A stretch of 64,000 bases of DNA from RGIG8497 sp045593265 (GTDB lineage Bacteria > Bacillota > Clostridia > RGIG6154). The position numbers and the translations under genes are program-made. Position 1 is the first letter of the stretch; every line of letters starts with the position of its first letter. Below are positions 8,185 to 16,987 of the stretch, piece after piece. The stretch is taken from NCBI GenBank assembly GCA_045593265.1, contig JAZNWH010000131.1, positions 1 through 64,000 on the forward strand. The letters run 5' to 3'. Under the pieces are notes generated by a model. It saw only the letters and a list, made by a program, of their open reading frames with translations, had not been told where the DNA came from and ran no database searches.

Positions 8185-10875
8185 ATGAAAAAGCTTATAT
8201 GTTTAATTCTTGCTTTAACAGTTATTTTATCTTCAGTATCTGTTTTTGCGAGAGACTATTACGACGGTTATAAGTTTATGGAGGACATCTTTAAGTTTGA
8301 TGTTGGCGACTTCGTTGCGGGAGAAGGCGGAGAAGCTGATTCAGCTGCAGATGAAGAAACAAAGCTTATGTTGTTTCTTGAAGCATTAGGTCTTTGGGAT
8401 GATGCATCCATTTCCAAGAACGAGCTTGTATCTATGCAGGAGTTTTCAAAAATTCTTACAAAGCTTAAGCTTGGAACAGAAAATGCATTTTCAGGAGTAT
8501 ATGACCTGAACCCTACAGAAGAATTTGCTACATACAATCATGCGTACACATATCTTGTTGAAGCGCTTGGTTACTCACATCTGTGCAAACAGTACCCAAA
8601 TGCCAAGGATGCCAACATAATTGTTGCAGCAGAAATAGGTCTTCTTAACGAAAGACCTGAAAATATAGAGGCATATATATCAAGAGGAGAACTTGCTAAG
8701 CTTATCTATAAGGCAATGAATATGGATATAAGTGTAATTGAGTATCCTCCTGAGGGGGGCTATTCGTATACTGTTGTTGAAGGAAAAACTCTTTTAAACA
8801 GCGTACACGGTATATTCCTTATGAATGGCTTTGTAAACGCAATACCCGGACTTAATGTTTATAGCTCCGACAAAATTCGCGATGGATATCTTCAGATTGA
8901 CAGACGCGAAATTAAAGATGGGGGAATTGATGTAACAAAGTATTTTGCAACCCGTGTTCAGGCATATACAAAGTATGATTCTGTTCGAGATGAGTACACT
9001 TTGATTGCTATTGATTTTGAAGAGGGTGCAGAAATTTTTGAGGTTGATTTCAGAGACATAGCTTATATTAGTGGTTACGAGATGGGCTACTTTGATGAAA
9101 ATGACAATGAAGACACATACAATGTGTCAAATCTCAAATATGTGCTCGAAAATGGTGAAACCTTAGATACAATTACAGATATATGTGATTATACTAAAAA
9201 CGAGGGTATTATCCGTTTCTCATCATCAACAAATTCAGGAGCAATTGATACTGCTGTAATTTACAAATATAATTACTTTGTTGTAAACAATGTTGATACA
9301 CGTCTTTCCAAGATAGTTCTTCGTTATAACAGAACTTATAACGGAAATCCACACATTCAACTTCAGGAGAATGCACCGATGAGTGTGTATATTGACGGTG
9401 TGAAGGCCGATTATTCTCAGCTTGTTTCAGGAAGCATCATAAAAGTTTTCCAGTGTCCGTCAACAGGATATACATGGATAAATGCTAAGAGTATGAATGC
9501 AATCAGTGGAGAGCCTGAAATGCTTTATGACGATGTAGTTGTATTCGGCGAAAAAGAATATCGTCTGGCAAAGGACTGGGAGCTTTTTGTAGATGCGAAA
9601 AAAGACGATACTTCAATTATATCTTCTCAAAGACCAAAGGAGCTTGCTTTGGGTGTAAATACAACGTTTTATGTAATTGATGATGTAATTGCAGCATATA
9701 CATCGACTCAGTCATACAAATACGGTTATATCAAGAGTGTATCACAGTCAAGAACAAGCCTTGACCCTGACATTACAGTAAGAATGTTTACTCAGGATGC
9801 TGAATGGATAGATTTTACAGTATCTGAAAAAATAGAGTTTGAAGGTCAGGCAGGATTAAGCAAGGATGCCGTTTTAGAGGCAATTAACAGCGGTGAAGAA
9901 AGATTGGCTCATTTCTTTGACCATCCTGTAAGATTCCGTGCAAACAGCGAAAATAAGCTTCTTGCTCTTGATACAATTTATGAATCTCAGTATGAAGCTA
10001 ATACAGATGATGATATTGTATTTACTCAGTACTGTGGTATGGCACGAGACTGGACATATGAAGGTGTAGGAAGAGACAATCCTTTCTTCCTGGCAGAAAG
10101 CACAGTTATCTTTGTTGCTCCTGACGGAAGCAATGATGAAAGTGAATTTAAGATAATTACCAATACTCAGATGCCAACTGCAAACGGTTCAATTCTTGTA
10201 CCTACTAAAATATATAACTTAAATGATTATTGCCAGATTTCACTTATGGTTATGACAAGAAGCTTGAATTCTTCTTCAAGTGCTGAAAAGGCTTACTACT
10301 ATGTAGAAAAAATTTCTCAGGCTGTTATAAATGCTGAAGACCAGATTTATGGTTACAAGGTATCCGGCAAGCAGTTTGTAGGTATTTCAAGAGGTAACGG
10401 TGTATTAAAAGACTTCTACTTCTACGCCGACGAAAAAATGATGAATAAAAATGAAATTGAGCCGGGAGAAGAAGGATATGACGAAGTAACATATAAAAAT
10501 AATGTCTTAGAAGTGGGAGACTTTATAAGTGCAGTGGTTTCAGGTACTGATGTAGCTTCGTGGGATATGCAGTTAAAGGGTGGTGTTATTCCTGAACCTA
10601 CACCTGCTGACGATGATGTATCGGATAAAAACAATCTGAGTACGGACCAATATGTGGCAGTCGGAAAATTTGTTCGCGCAGATGCTGCAGGCGGTGTATG
10701 GGTTGCTAACGTAGACGGAGTTAATATGCCTGTTATTCCTACAGTTAAAGCTATTATTAATCCAAATACAAAAGAGATTATTTCAGCTACTGTTTCAGAC
10801 TTTATCGAAGGCGAAAAAGTTTACTACCATTGGCAGTACGGACGAGGCAAATTCTTCATAAAGAACGAATATTAA
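8185..10875 (+). CDS. Secreted protein of unknown function with degenerate SLH-like N-terminus
   Basis: It begins one base after the SLH gene stop, using GGAGG inside that gene, so the two are translationally coupled. Residues 1-22 form a signal peptide. Residues about 60-180 carry three SLH-like segments (for example SMQEFSKILTKLKLG and ISRGELAKLIYKAMN), which suggests wall attachment. The remaining 700 residues are beta-rich with no recognised catalytic motif. The best conserved stretch against its paralogue at 35906 is SRTSLDPDITVRMFTQ. The start motif FMEDIFKFDVGDF is also shared. Both paralogues sit directly after an SLH surface protein, so a joint role in surface assembly or glycan capture is inferred. 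The function is unknown. Confidence 0.8.
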   Translation: MKKLICLILALTVILSSVSVFARDYYDGYKFMEDIFKFDVGDFVAGEGGEADSAADEETKLMLFLEALGLWDDASISKNELVSMQEFSKILTKLKLGTENAFSGVYDLNPTEEFATYNHAYTYLVEALGYSHLCKQYPNAKDANIIVAAEIGLLNERPENIEAYISRGELAKLIYKAMNMDISVIEYPPEGGYSYTVVEGKTLLNSVHGIFLMNGFVNAIPGLNVYSSDKIRDGYLQIDRREIKDGGIDVTKYFATRVQAYTKYDSVRDEYTLIAIDFEEGAEIFEVDFRDIAYISGYEMGYFDENDNEDTYNVSNLKYVLENGETLDTITDICDYTKNEGIIRFSSSTNSGAIDTAVIYKYNYFVVNNVDTRLSKIVLRYNRTYNGNPHIQLQENAPMSVYIDGVKADYSQLVSGSIIKVFQCPSTGYTWINAKSMNAISGEPEMLYDDVVVFGEKEYRLAKDWELFVDAKKDDTSIISSQRPKELALGVNTTFYVIDDVIAAYTSTQSYKYGYIKSVSQSRTSLDPDITVRMFTQDAEWIDFTVSEKIEFEGQAGLSKDAVLEAINSGEERLAHFFDHPVRFRANSENKLLALDTIYESQYEANTDDDIVFTQYCGMARDWTYEGVGRDNPFFLAESTVIFVAPDGSNDESEFKIITNTQMPTANGSILVPTKIYNLNDYCQISLMVMTRSLNSSSSAEKAYYYVEKISQAVINAEDQIYGYKVSGKQFVGISRGNGVLKDFYFYADEKMMNKNEIEPGEEGYDEVTYKNNVLEVGDFISAVVSGTDVASWDMQLKGGVIPEPTPADDDVSDKNNLSTDQYVAVGKFVRADAAGGVWVANVDGVNMPVIPTVKAIINPNTKEIISATVSDFIEGEKVYYHWQYGRGKFFIKNEY

Positions 10876-10880
10876 TTTTA

Positions 10881-10907
10881 TTACAGGGCGTATTTTACGC
10901 CCTGTAA
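10881..10907 (+). terminator. Hairpin after the first surface cassette
   Basis: ACAGGGCGT (10883-10891) pairs with ACGCCCTGT (10897-10905). Only a weak AAAATTC tail follows, so termination may be partial and allow readthrough into the amidohydrolase gene. Confidence 0.5.
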
Positions 10908-10936
10908 AATTCATATACACAAAGGAGATTGGCTAA

Positions 10937-11737
10937 ATGAAAATAATTGCAAATCATGCACATATCTTTCAAAAGGAAGTCAGGGAAGACGGAACGGTTG
11001 ATGCACTTAAAAATTTTTTGGATGAATGTGAAATTGACAAAGCAGTTTGCTTTGCACCTTTTTCAAATTATTTCAATTCAAATGGCGAAAGTCCTTCAAG
11101 GTGGATGTATGAACAGATTAAAAATGACGACCGTTTGCTCGCTTTTGGCACAATAGATTTTACAAAAGATAATGTTGCAGAACAGACGGAAGAGATATAT
11201 CAGATGGGACTTTCGGGCATAAAGATGCATGCAGCTTTTCAAAAGTTTAAGCTTGATGAAGAAAAAGCCTGCAAGGTTTATGAGGTAGCTGAAAAAAGAG
11301 GTATGCCCATATCCTTTCATACAGGTATTCATTGGCACAGAATTTCAAGCTATAACACTCTTTTATACGATGAAATTGCATATAAATTTCCAAATCTTAA
11401 AATCTGTATGGAGCATGTAGGTGGATATCATTTTTTCAACGAAGCTATGGCAGTAATGAGCAATAACGGAAAACGTATTTATGCAGGTCTTACAAGTGTT
11501 CTTCATAAAGATACACATAAATACTGGTATTTAGGAAAAGACAAGATTAAGGATTTGATATGGATGAATGGTATAGATCAGTGTGTTTTCGGACTTGATT
11601 TTCCTTACACAAAACCAAGTCAAATAAAAGATGCGATAGTACAGCTCAATGAATGTGTAGAAGAAATGGACCTTGGTGAAGAAGCAAAAACGAAGGTTTT
11701 TGGTAAAAATCTGTTAAGAATGATTGAAACGAAATGA
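10937..11737 (+). CDS. Metal-dependent amidohydrolase (TIM-barrel, Amidohydro_2 type)
   Basis: The 266-residue protein starts at ATG after AAAGGAG. It has the N-terminal HxH metal motif (NHAHIF, residues 6-11), GIKMHAAFQKF, a second His in SFHTGIHW, another in ICMEHVGGYHF, and the closing Asp in VFGLDFPYT. Together these mark the amidohydrolase superfamily 2, which hydrolyses or decarboxylates lactones, cyclic amides or carboxylates in the cytoplasm. There is no signal peptide. Its stop overlaps the start of the FAD oxidoreductase gene (ATGA), implying coupled synthesis and a shared pathway, perhaps processing of an oxidised sugar or aromatic substituent (inference). The exact substrate is unknown. 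Confidence 0.8.
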   Translation: MKIIANHAHIFQKEVREDGTVDALKNFLDECEIDKAVCFAPFSNYFNSNGESPSRWMYEQIKNDDRLLAFGTIDFTKDNVAEQTEEIYQMGLSGIKMHAAFQKFKLDEEKACKVYEVAEKRGMPISFHTGIHWHRISSYNTLLYDEIAYKFPNLKICMEHVGGYHFFNEAMAVMSNNGKRIYAGLTSVLHKDTHKYWYLGKDKIKDLIWMNGIDQCVFGLDFPYTKPSQIKDAIVQLNECVEEMDLGEEAKTKVFGKNLLRMIETK

Positions 11738-13533
11738 GAGTGATGCAAATGCTTAATAAAAAATATATTAGCTGTGATTTGTGTGTGATTGGCGGGGGAA
11801 TGGCAGGACTTACTTCTGCTATTTCTGCAGCAAGGGAAGGACTTAATGTTGTTCTTATGCACGAAAGACCCGTTTTGGGTGGAAATGCCTCCTCTGAAAT
11901 CCGTATGTGGGTATGTGGTGCTCAGGGCAGAGATAACCGCGAAACAGGAATAATAGAGGAAATAGCTCTTGAAAATCTTTATCGCAACCCTACAAAAAGC
12001 TATGCTATATGGGATACGGTATTATATGATTTTGTACGCAGGGAGAAAAATATTACGTTGCTCTTAAATTGCACATGTATGGATGCAGAAACCGAAAAGG
12101 GGGAATTTGCATACAGAAGAAATACAAGGATTAAGAGCATTACAGGATATCAAATGACAACTCAGTGCTTTTATGAGGTAGAAGCTAAATTTTATTGCGA
12201 CAGTTCGGGAGACAGTATTTTAGCACCTCTTTGCGGAGCAGAATTTCGGATTGGGCGTGAAGGCAGCGATGAATTTGGAGAAGATACCAAAGTTAAGACT
12301 GCAGATAATATGACAATGGGTATGAGTTGCCTTATTCAGGGGAGAGAAACAAATAAAGAAATAAAATATATCCCACCTCAGTGGAGCACGCAACTGACTG
12401 AAAAAGACTTTGAAAACAGAGATCCTGACATATATAAAACAAATGAGAATTTTTGGTATCTTGAGTTGGGTGGCGATAGAAATACAATTGATGATACCGA
12501 GATTTTACGGGATGAGCTTATCGGTCTTGCAACAGGAACATGGGATTATATTAAAAATTCTGGGAATTTTAATGCAGCAAAATGGGATTTGGATTTTCTG
12601 GGATTTTTACCGGGTAAGAGAGAGTCTCGCAGGATGTGTGGTGAATATATGATTACTCAGCGTGATATCAGTGATAACAGAGTATTTGAAGACGAAATAG
12701 CATTCGGAGGATGGCCTCTTGATGACCATTATCCAGGTGGTTTTTATCATAAAGGTATGCCAAATACAAATGTTTCAACACCTAAGCCTTATTCCATACC
12801 ATACAGGTCGTTGTATTCCAAAAATGTTGAAAATCTGTTTTTTGCAGGTAGAAATATAAGTATGACTCATATGGCAATGAGCAGCATACGAGTAATGGCA
12901 ACCTGTTCACTCTTAGGCGAAGCAGTTGGTAAGGCAGCAGCTATTGCTGTTAAAAATAGCTTTACACCTCACGATGTATACTGTTATAAAATTGAAGAGC
13001 TTCAGGATATGCTTATGAACGGTGATTGCTTTCTCCCGTCAAAAACAAGAAAAATATCTCAGGTTTGCAAAAAGGCGGAGCTTAATATTGCGCAAGATAC
13101 CATCAGAAACGGACAGGATCGTGCTCACTCTTTATATAATACCGATGAGACAAACTGTTCGTATATTGCAGCCTCAGGTGAGGAAATAATGTATAGCTTT
13201 GATGAAACTAAGGTTACTTCCGTGCATATTGTTTTTTGCAGCGATTTAAATCGTGATACTCTTCCGGGTGATATCAGTGAGCGTACACATTCAACTCGTG
13301 CGAATCAGCTTATTGACAGTCCGCAGATGTGTATGCCTCTAACACTTTGCAGAGAATTTAAATTAACAGGAGAATTGAATGGAATAGAAACAGAGCTTTT
13401 ACATATTTCTGACAACAGAAAACGGGCATATCATTTAAATATAAATCAAAGATTAGATAAGCTTACTTTGACAGTAGCTTATAACTGGGGAAATAACAAT
13501 AAAATTCCGTTGATTTCCTTTGATTTTGAATAG
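11734..13533 (+). CDS. FAD-dependent oxidoreductase (FAD_oxidored family)
   Basis: The 599-residue protein has a dinucleotide-binding motif near the N-terminus (CVIGGGMAGLTSAISAA) followed by GGNASSEIRMW, characteristic of PF12831-type FAD oxidoreductases common in polysaccharide loci. Near the middle of the chain the FFAGRNISMTHMAMSSIRVMATC segment closes the FAD site. The last 150 residues form a beta-rich tail. The start at 11734 overlaps the amidohydrolase stop; a second ATG at 11749 is possible. The cytoplasmic location fits the absence of a signal peptide. It probably oxidises or isomerises a sugar-derived acid or hydroxyl, but neither substrate nor acceptor can be read from the sequence. 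Confidence 0.8.
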   Translation: MRVMQMLNKKYISCDLCVIGGGMAGLTSAISAAREGLNVVLMHERPVLGGNASSEIRMWVCGAQGRDNRETGIIEEIALENLYRNPTKSYAIWDTVLYDFVRREKNITLLLNCTCMDAETEKGEFAYRRNTRIKSITGYQMTTQCFYEVEAKFYCDSSGDSILAPLCGAEFRIGREGSDEFGEDTKVKTADNMTMGMSCLIQGRETNKEIKYIPPQWSTQLTEKDFENRDPDIYKTNENFWYLELGGDRNTIDDTEILRDELIGLATGTWDYIKNSGNFNAAKWDLDFLGFLPGKRESRRMCGEYMITQRDISDNRVFEDEIAFGGWPLDDHYPGGFYHKGMPNTNVSTPKPYSIPYRSLYSKNVENLFFAGRNISMTHMAMSSIRVMATCSLLGEAVGKAAAIAVKNSFTPHDVYCYKIEELQDMLMNGDCFLPSKTRKISQVCKKAELNIAQDTIRNGQDRAHSLYNTDETNCSYIAASGEEIMYSFDETKVTSVHIVFCSDLNRDTLPGDISERTHSTRANQLIDSPQMCMPLTLCREFKLTGELNGIETELLHISDNRKRAYHLNINQRLDKLTLTVAYNWGNNNKIPLISFDFE

Positions 13534-13556
13534 AAAGTGTTGATTAATAAAAAAAC

Positions 13557-13597
13557 GCTAATCTGTGCGTAGTTCACGGATTACTGCTTGTTTTTTT
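13557..13597 (+). terminator. Intrinsic terminator after the FAD oxidoreductase
   Basis: TAATCTGTG (13559-13567) pairs with CACGGATTA (13575-13583) with one G-U pair, and a seven-T run follows at 13591-13597. Confidence 0.6.
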
Positions 13598-14072
13598 GTG
13601 CAGAAGAAAAAAAGTAAAAAATCTGCAAGAATTAAAAAATTGTCGTGATTTTTTATCGTTTGAAGCCGAAAAAATGATGCTTAAAATTGGGTGATATATT
13701 TGCTAAAGAAATGCGATAATTTTCTGTTTTTGTGCTTCCTTTATGCACCGACACTGCCTTATATTTCACCAAAAAAATAATTATATCAGATTATAAATAT
13801 GATACAAGTTATATGTCTTATTTTTATAAAAAACATCGATTATATGTATTGCCTTAATTTTGAAATGATATTATAATTCTAATAATTACGATAACATTTT
13901 AATACATCTTGCGTAAGATGTAGTCTGTAGAAATGTTTCTTGATGATTTGGAGTGTATAGTCGATGGTATATACGAATAAAATGAGCCTCCGGGAAAATA
14001 TTCCTTGGAGGCTCAAACTATTGTATCGTAGATAGAATTGTGATATAATAATAGAGAAATTGTGTTTATTAT
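13598..14072. other. Gene-free AT-rich interval with one strong hairpin
   Basis: No credible coding frame is seen on either strand. It contains a GAGCCTCC / GGAGGCTC hairpin (13984-13991 with 14007-14014) and a sigma-A-like pair TTGTAT (14021-14026) and TATAAT (14044-14049) with 17-base spacing reading rightward into repeat material. It could be decayed sequence or an unrecognised small RNA locus. Confidence 0.4.
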
Positions 14073-14145
14073 ACGCTCCGCGAAGATTTAATAAGTGCGT
14101 ACGAAATTTTCCTCACTAGGTTCGGAAACGCACATGCACAATTAT
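14073..14145. repeat. Fragment of structured repeat R2
   Basis: It matches the middle of the two longer R2 copies (16103 and 42428): a CGCTCCGCG block, GATTTAATAAG, then GTGCG...CGCACATGCAC pairing around AAATTTTCCTCAC. The 5' GTAACG hairpin and the 3' GGCGGCGGAATGGAG end are absent. A hairpin ATTATACCA / TGGTATAAT (14141-14174) joins it to the R1 copy. Confidence 0.6.
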
Positions 14146-14166
14146 ACCAAATTCCTTTGGAATTAT

Positions 14167-14372
14167 GGTATAATGATTTCAAGCAAAGCTTGAAATCAAT
14201 GAATTGCCTTCGGCATGAATTGAAATCATAAATTTCATGAATTGAGCCTATGGCTCATGAATTGCACCTAACGGTCCATTAAGGCAATTCAATTCATGGA
14301 GGATGCCGAGAATTCATGATGGAACATCAATTCACGACAACATAGTTGCCAATTCATTTTAAATCTTGTCAT
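14167..14372. repeat. Structured interspersed repeat R1, copy 2
   Basis: It carries the same succession of hairpins as 3714-3929, including the shared GAATTGCCTTCGGCATGAAT and GGCAATTCAATTCATGGAG blocks. The stems differ in sequence but keep pairing, for example GATTTCAAGC with GCTTGAAATC. It is non-coding. Confidence 0.75.
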
Positions 14373-14409
14373 CCAGATTATACAGCCTTTATATAATTCA
14401 ATTAAATTA

Positions 14410-14451
14410 TGTGATAAAATCACAGAAAATAAAAAAACTATAATATATAAT
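14410..14451 (+). promoter_or_regulatory. trxB promoter with palindromic Crp/Fnr-type operator
   Basis: TGTGATAAAATCACA (14410-14424) is a perfect palindrome of the TGTGA-N5-TCACA type. A TATAAT box lies 21 bases beyond it (14446-14451), placing the operator centre near -41, as in class II Crp/Fnr activation. The trxA promoter has the same arrangement on the other strand. The obvious candidate regulator is the Crp/Fnr protein encoded at 16988. Confidence 0.6.
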
Positions 14452-14477
14452 AAAACTGACATAGGAAAGGAGCTGAT

Positions 14478-15437
14478 GTGAATATGACAGCTTTGAATAA
14501 AGATATAGTTTACGATATGATAATAGTTGGTGGAGGTCCGGGAGGATACACATCAGCACTTTATGCTGCAAGAGCCGGATTTAATGTTTTGGTTCTTGAA
14601 AAATTTTCAGCAGGCGGACAAATGGCGTTGACACATCAAATTGACAATTATCCCGGATTTGAGGATGGAATTGACGGATTCTCGCTTGCTGATAAAATGA
14701 AAAAACAGGCGGAACGCTTTGGTGCAAAAAGTGAAAATTCCGAGGTAATTAAAGTTAATCTTACGGTAAATCCAAAAGAAATAGAAACTGCAAAGGGAAC
14801 ATTTTTATCAAAAACAATCGTACTCGCAGCAGGGGCAAACCCAAGAGAGCTTGGTGTTGACAAAGAAAGTGAACTTACAGGACGAGGAGTTGCATACTGT
14901 GCCTCCTGTGATGGAATGTTTTACAGAGGCAAAACTGTTGTTGTGGTTGGTGGAGGAAATACTGCTGCTGCAGATGCAATTCTTCTCAGCCGTATTGCAA
15001 AAAAGGTTATTATTGTTCATCGCAGAGATACCTTGAGAGCAACAAGGATATATCATGAGACTTTAATGAATGCAGAAAATGTGGAGTTTAAATGGGATAG
15101 TACGGTTACGGAGCTTCTGCATGAAGATAAAATAACAGGGGTTAAGATTAAAAATGTCAAAACAGGAGAAGAAAGTATAATTGATTGTGATGGTGTATTT
15201 GTAAGCATAGGCAGAAAGCCTGCAACTGATTTCCTTGGAGATCAGCCTGAATTGGATGAGAATGGATACATCATTGCAGACGAAACGACAAAGACAAGCA
15301 TCCCTGGTGTGTATGCCGTTGGCGATATAAGAACTAAACAGCTACGTCAAGTGGTTACTGCTGTTTCGGATGGTGCAATGGCAGTTCATTCGGCAGAAGA
15401 ATATCTTGCTGAAGAACATAAAGGAAGTGAAAAATAA
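14478..15437 (+). CDS. trxB: Thioredoxin reductase
   Basis: The protein is about 319 residues, normal for low-molecular-weight NADPH-dependent thioredoxin reductase. It has an N-terminal FAD motif (MIIVGGGPGGYTSALYAARAG), the redox-active CASCDG, an NADPH-binding GGGNTAAADA followed by VHRRDTLRA, and the closing FAD motif GVYAVGDIRTK. It reduces thioredoxin in the cytoplasm. The start is GTG at 14478, five bases after AAAGGAG; ATG at 14484 is the alternative. Its stop overlaps the ATG of ccdA (TAATG), and it is probably activated through the operator at 14410. It is the first gene of a thiol redox operon. Confidence 0.95.
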   Translation: MNMTALNKDIVYDMIIVGGGPGGYTSALYAARAGFNVLVLEKFSAGGQMALTHQIDNYPGFEDGIDGFSLADKMKKQAERFGAKSENSEVIKVNLTVNPKEIETAKGTFLSKTIVLAAGANPRELGVDKESELTGRGVAYCASCDGMFYRGKTVVVVGGGNTAAADAILLSRIAKKVIIVHRRDTLRATRIYHETLMNAENVEFKWDSTVTELLHEDKITGVKIKNVKTGEESIIDCDGVFVSIGRKPATDFLGDQPELDENGYIIADETTKTSIPGVYAVGDIRTKQLRQVVTAVSDGAMAVHSAEEYLAEEHKGSEK

Positions 15438-16099
15438 TGCAGTATTTAATATCGTTTCTTGAAGGAATTATCACTTTTATATCGCCTTGCTTACTTCCGA
15501 TGCTACCCATATACATTTCATATTTTGCAGGCGGAGGCGAAAGAACAACCACAAAAACATTGAACTGTGCTGTCGGCTTTGTAACAGGGTTTACTATTGT
15601 TTTTGTAATGCTTGGAGCATTGGCAGGAACAGTTGGAGGATTCCTTCGTGAATACCAGACAACAGTAAATATCATTTCGGGACTGATTGTGATAATTTTC
15701 GGACTGAATTTTCTTGGAGTATTTAAGCTGAATATCTTCAAAGGAAATCAGCGCTCTGTTAAAACAGATGATATGGGATTTTTCTCTGCAATGCTTTTGG
15801 GAATTATCTTTTCCGTAGGCTGGACTCCTTGTGTGGGGGCATTTCTTGGCTCTGCATTGATGCTGGCATCTCAGCAAGGTCATATATCAGAGGGAATGCT
15901 GATGCTGCTTAGTTATTCCTTAGGACTTGGCATACCATTTATATTAAGTGCGGTGTTGATTGAATACCTCAAATCGGCATTTAACTGGATTAAGAGAAAT
16001 TACAAAATCATTAACCTTATAAGTGGTAGTCTGCTTGTTATAATCGGTATTATGATGGCAACAGGCACACTTGGGCAGCTTTTAAATCTGCTCAGTTAG
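15437..16099 (+). CDS. ccdA: CcdA-like thiol/disulfide transporter (DsbD transmembrane family)
   Basis: The 220-residue polytopic membrane protein has about six hydrophobic segments. The two hallmark cysteines of the CcdA/DsbD channel lie in ISPCLLPMLP (near residue 18) and GWTPCVGAF (near residue 132). The family carries reducing equivalents from cytoplasmic thioredoxin across the membrane to extracytoplasmic thiol proteins. It overlaps trxB by one base and is followed, after an R2 repeat, by a membrane-anchored thioredoxin that would be its natural partner. No cytochrome c genes are present, so a role in repair or folding of exported thiol proteins is more likely here. Confidence 0.9.
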   Translation: MQYLISFLEGIITFISPCLLPMLPIYISYFAGGGERTTTKTLNCAVGFVTGFTIVFVMLGALAGTVGGFLREYQTTVNIISGLIVIIFGLNFLGVFKLNIFKGNQRSVKTDDMGFFSAMLLGIIFSVGWTPCVGAFLGSALMLASQQGHISEGMLMLLSYSLGLGIPFILSAVLIEYLKSAFNWIKRNYKIINLISGSLLVIIGIMMATGTLGQLLNLLS

Positions 16100-16102
16100 G
16101 AG

Positions 16103-16279
16103 GTAACGTGAAAGTTCCTTTCCCGTTACGCCTCCGGCGGATTTAATTGCCCGTGCGAAAATTTCTTTGCATTTGCAAAGAAACGCACATGGGCGTAATA
16201 ATCTCTTATCATTCCTTACCATGCGGATAAGAGAATTTAATTACTATTTGTGTCGATGTATGGCGGCGGAATGGAGATT
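16103..16279 (+). repeat. Structured repeat R2, full copy 1
   Basis: Three hairpins in order: AACGTGAAAG / CTTTCCCGTT; GCCCGTGCG ... CGCACATGGGC around a CTTTGCA / TGCAAAG arm; and CTCTTATC ... GATAAGAG. The element ends GGCGGCGGAATGGAGATT, whose GGAG is the ribosome binding site of the TlpA-like gene. The same element with the same 3' end precedes the unrelated M24 gene at 42613. Confidence 0.8.
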
Positions 16280-16282
16280 ACT

Positions 16283-16861
16283 ATGAAAAATAAGAAAACA
16301 CTAATAATACTTATTCTTGTATTTGTTGTTTTGCTCGGTGGTGCGTATATCCTGTACTCTCAGCTTGGTGAGTCGCAGACACCCGATCAGCTATCCATGC
16401 AACAACAGGAAAATAATGAATCAGGAACAGAGAAGCAAGATAGTCAGAAAACATTAGCACCAGATTTCACAGTTTATGATGCTGACGGAAATGAAGTTAA
16501 GCTGCATGACTTTATAGGTAAGCCAATAGTCCTCAATTTCTGGGCAAGCTGGTGTGGTCCCTGTCAGATGGAAATGCCGGACTTTCACGAAAAATATCTC
16601 GAGCTTGGTGATACAATAAACTTCCTTATGGTAAATATGACTACCGGACGTGAAACCTTAGAGAGTGCAAAGAATTTTATTGCGGAAAAAGAATACACAT
16701 TCCCGGTGTTTTATGATATAAAATCTGATGCTGCTGCAGCATACGGAGCATATTCGCTTCCGACAACATATTTTATTGATGATAGAGGCTATGCTATTGC
16801 TCAGGCTACAGGTGCTATTGATGGTGAAACTCTTCAGCGTGGAATCGATATGATAAAATAA
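16283..16861 (+). CDS. Membrane-anchored TlpA/ResA-family thioredoxin
   Basis: ATG at 16283 is chosen because GGAG lies six bases upstream; longer starts would translate the repeat R2. Residues about 5-27 form one hydrophobic anchor, followed by a Gln/Glu-rich linker and an AhpC/TSA-like thioredoxin fold (about 68-192). The active site is WASWCGPCQMEMP, and SLPTTYFID supplies the cis-proline loop. The protein would face the outside of the membrane and receive electrons from CcdA to reduce exported disulfides. It lies in the trxB-ccdA operon and is closed by a terminator at 16866. Confidence 0.9.
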   Translation: MKNKKTLIILILVFVVLLGGAYILYSQLGESQTPDQLSMQQQENNESGTEKQDSQKTLAPDFTVYDADGNEVKLHDFIGKPIVLNFWASWCGPCQMEMPDFHEKYLELGDTINFLMVNMTTGRETLESAKNFIAEKEYTFPVFYDIKSDAAAAYGAYSLPTTYFIDDRGYAIAQATGAIDGETLQRGIDMIK

Positions 16862-16865
16862 ACTA

Positions 16866-16897
16866 TCCGCCAGGGACAATCCTCGGCGGAATTTTTT
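16866..16897 (+). terminator. Intrinsic terminator of the trxB-ccdA-TlpA operon
   Basis: TCCGCC (16866-16871) pairs with GGCGGA (16885-16890), followed by ATTTTTTCT. Confidence 0.75.
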
Positions 16898-16987
16898 CTG
16901 CCATAAAATTGTTTGTTTTGTTGATTGTATAAATCCAGTTTTTGTGATACAATAAATAAAAAAGATAGATTTACGAGGATAACTATT

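Noticed and set aside
13984..14014. Terminator of the FAD oxidoreductase operon
   Set aside because: It lies 450 bases downstream with no T-run after it on the plus strand; the hairpin at 13557-13597 fits better.
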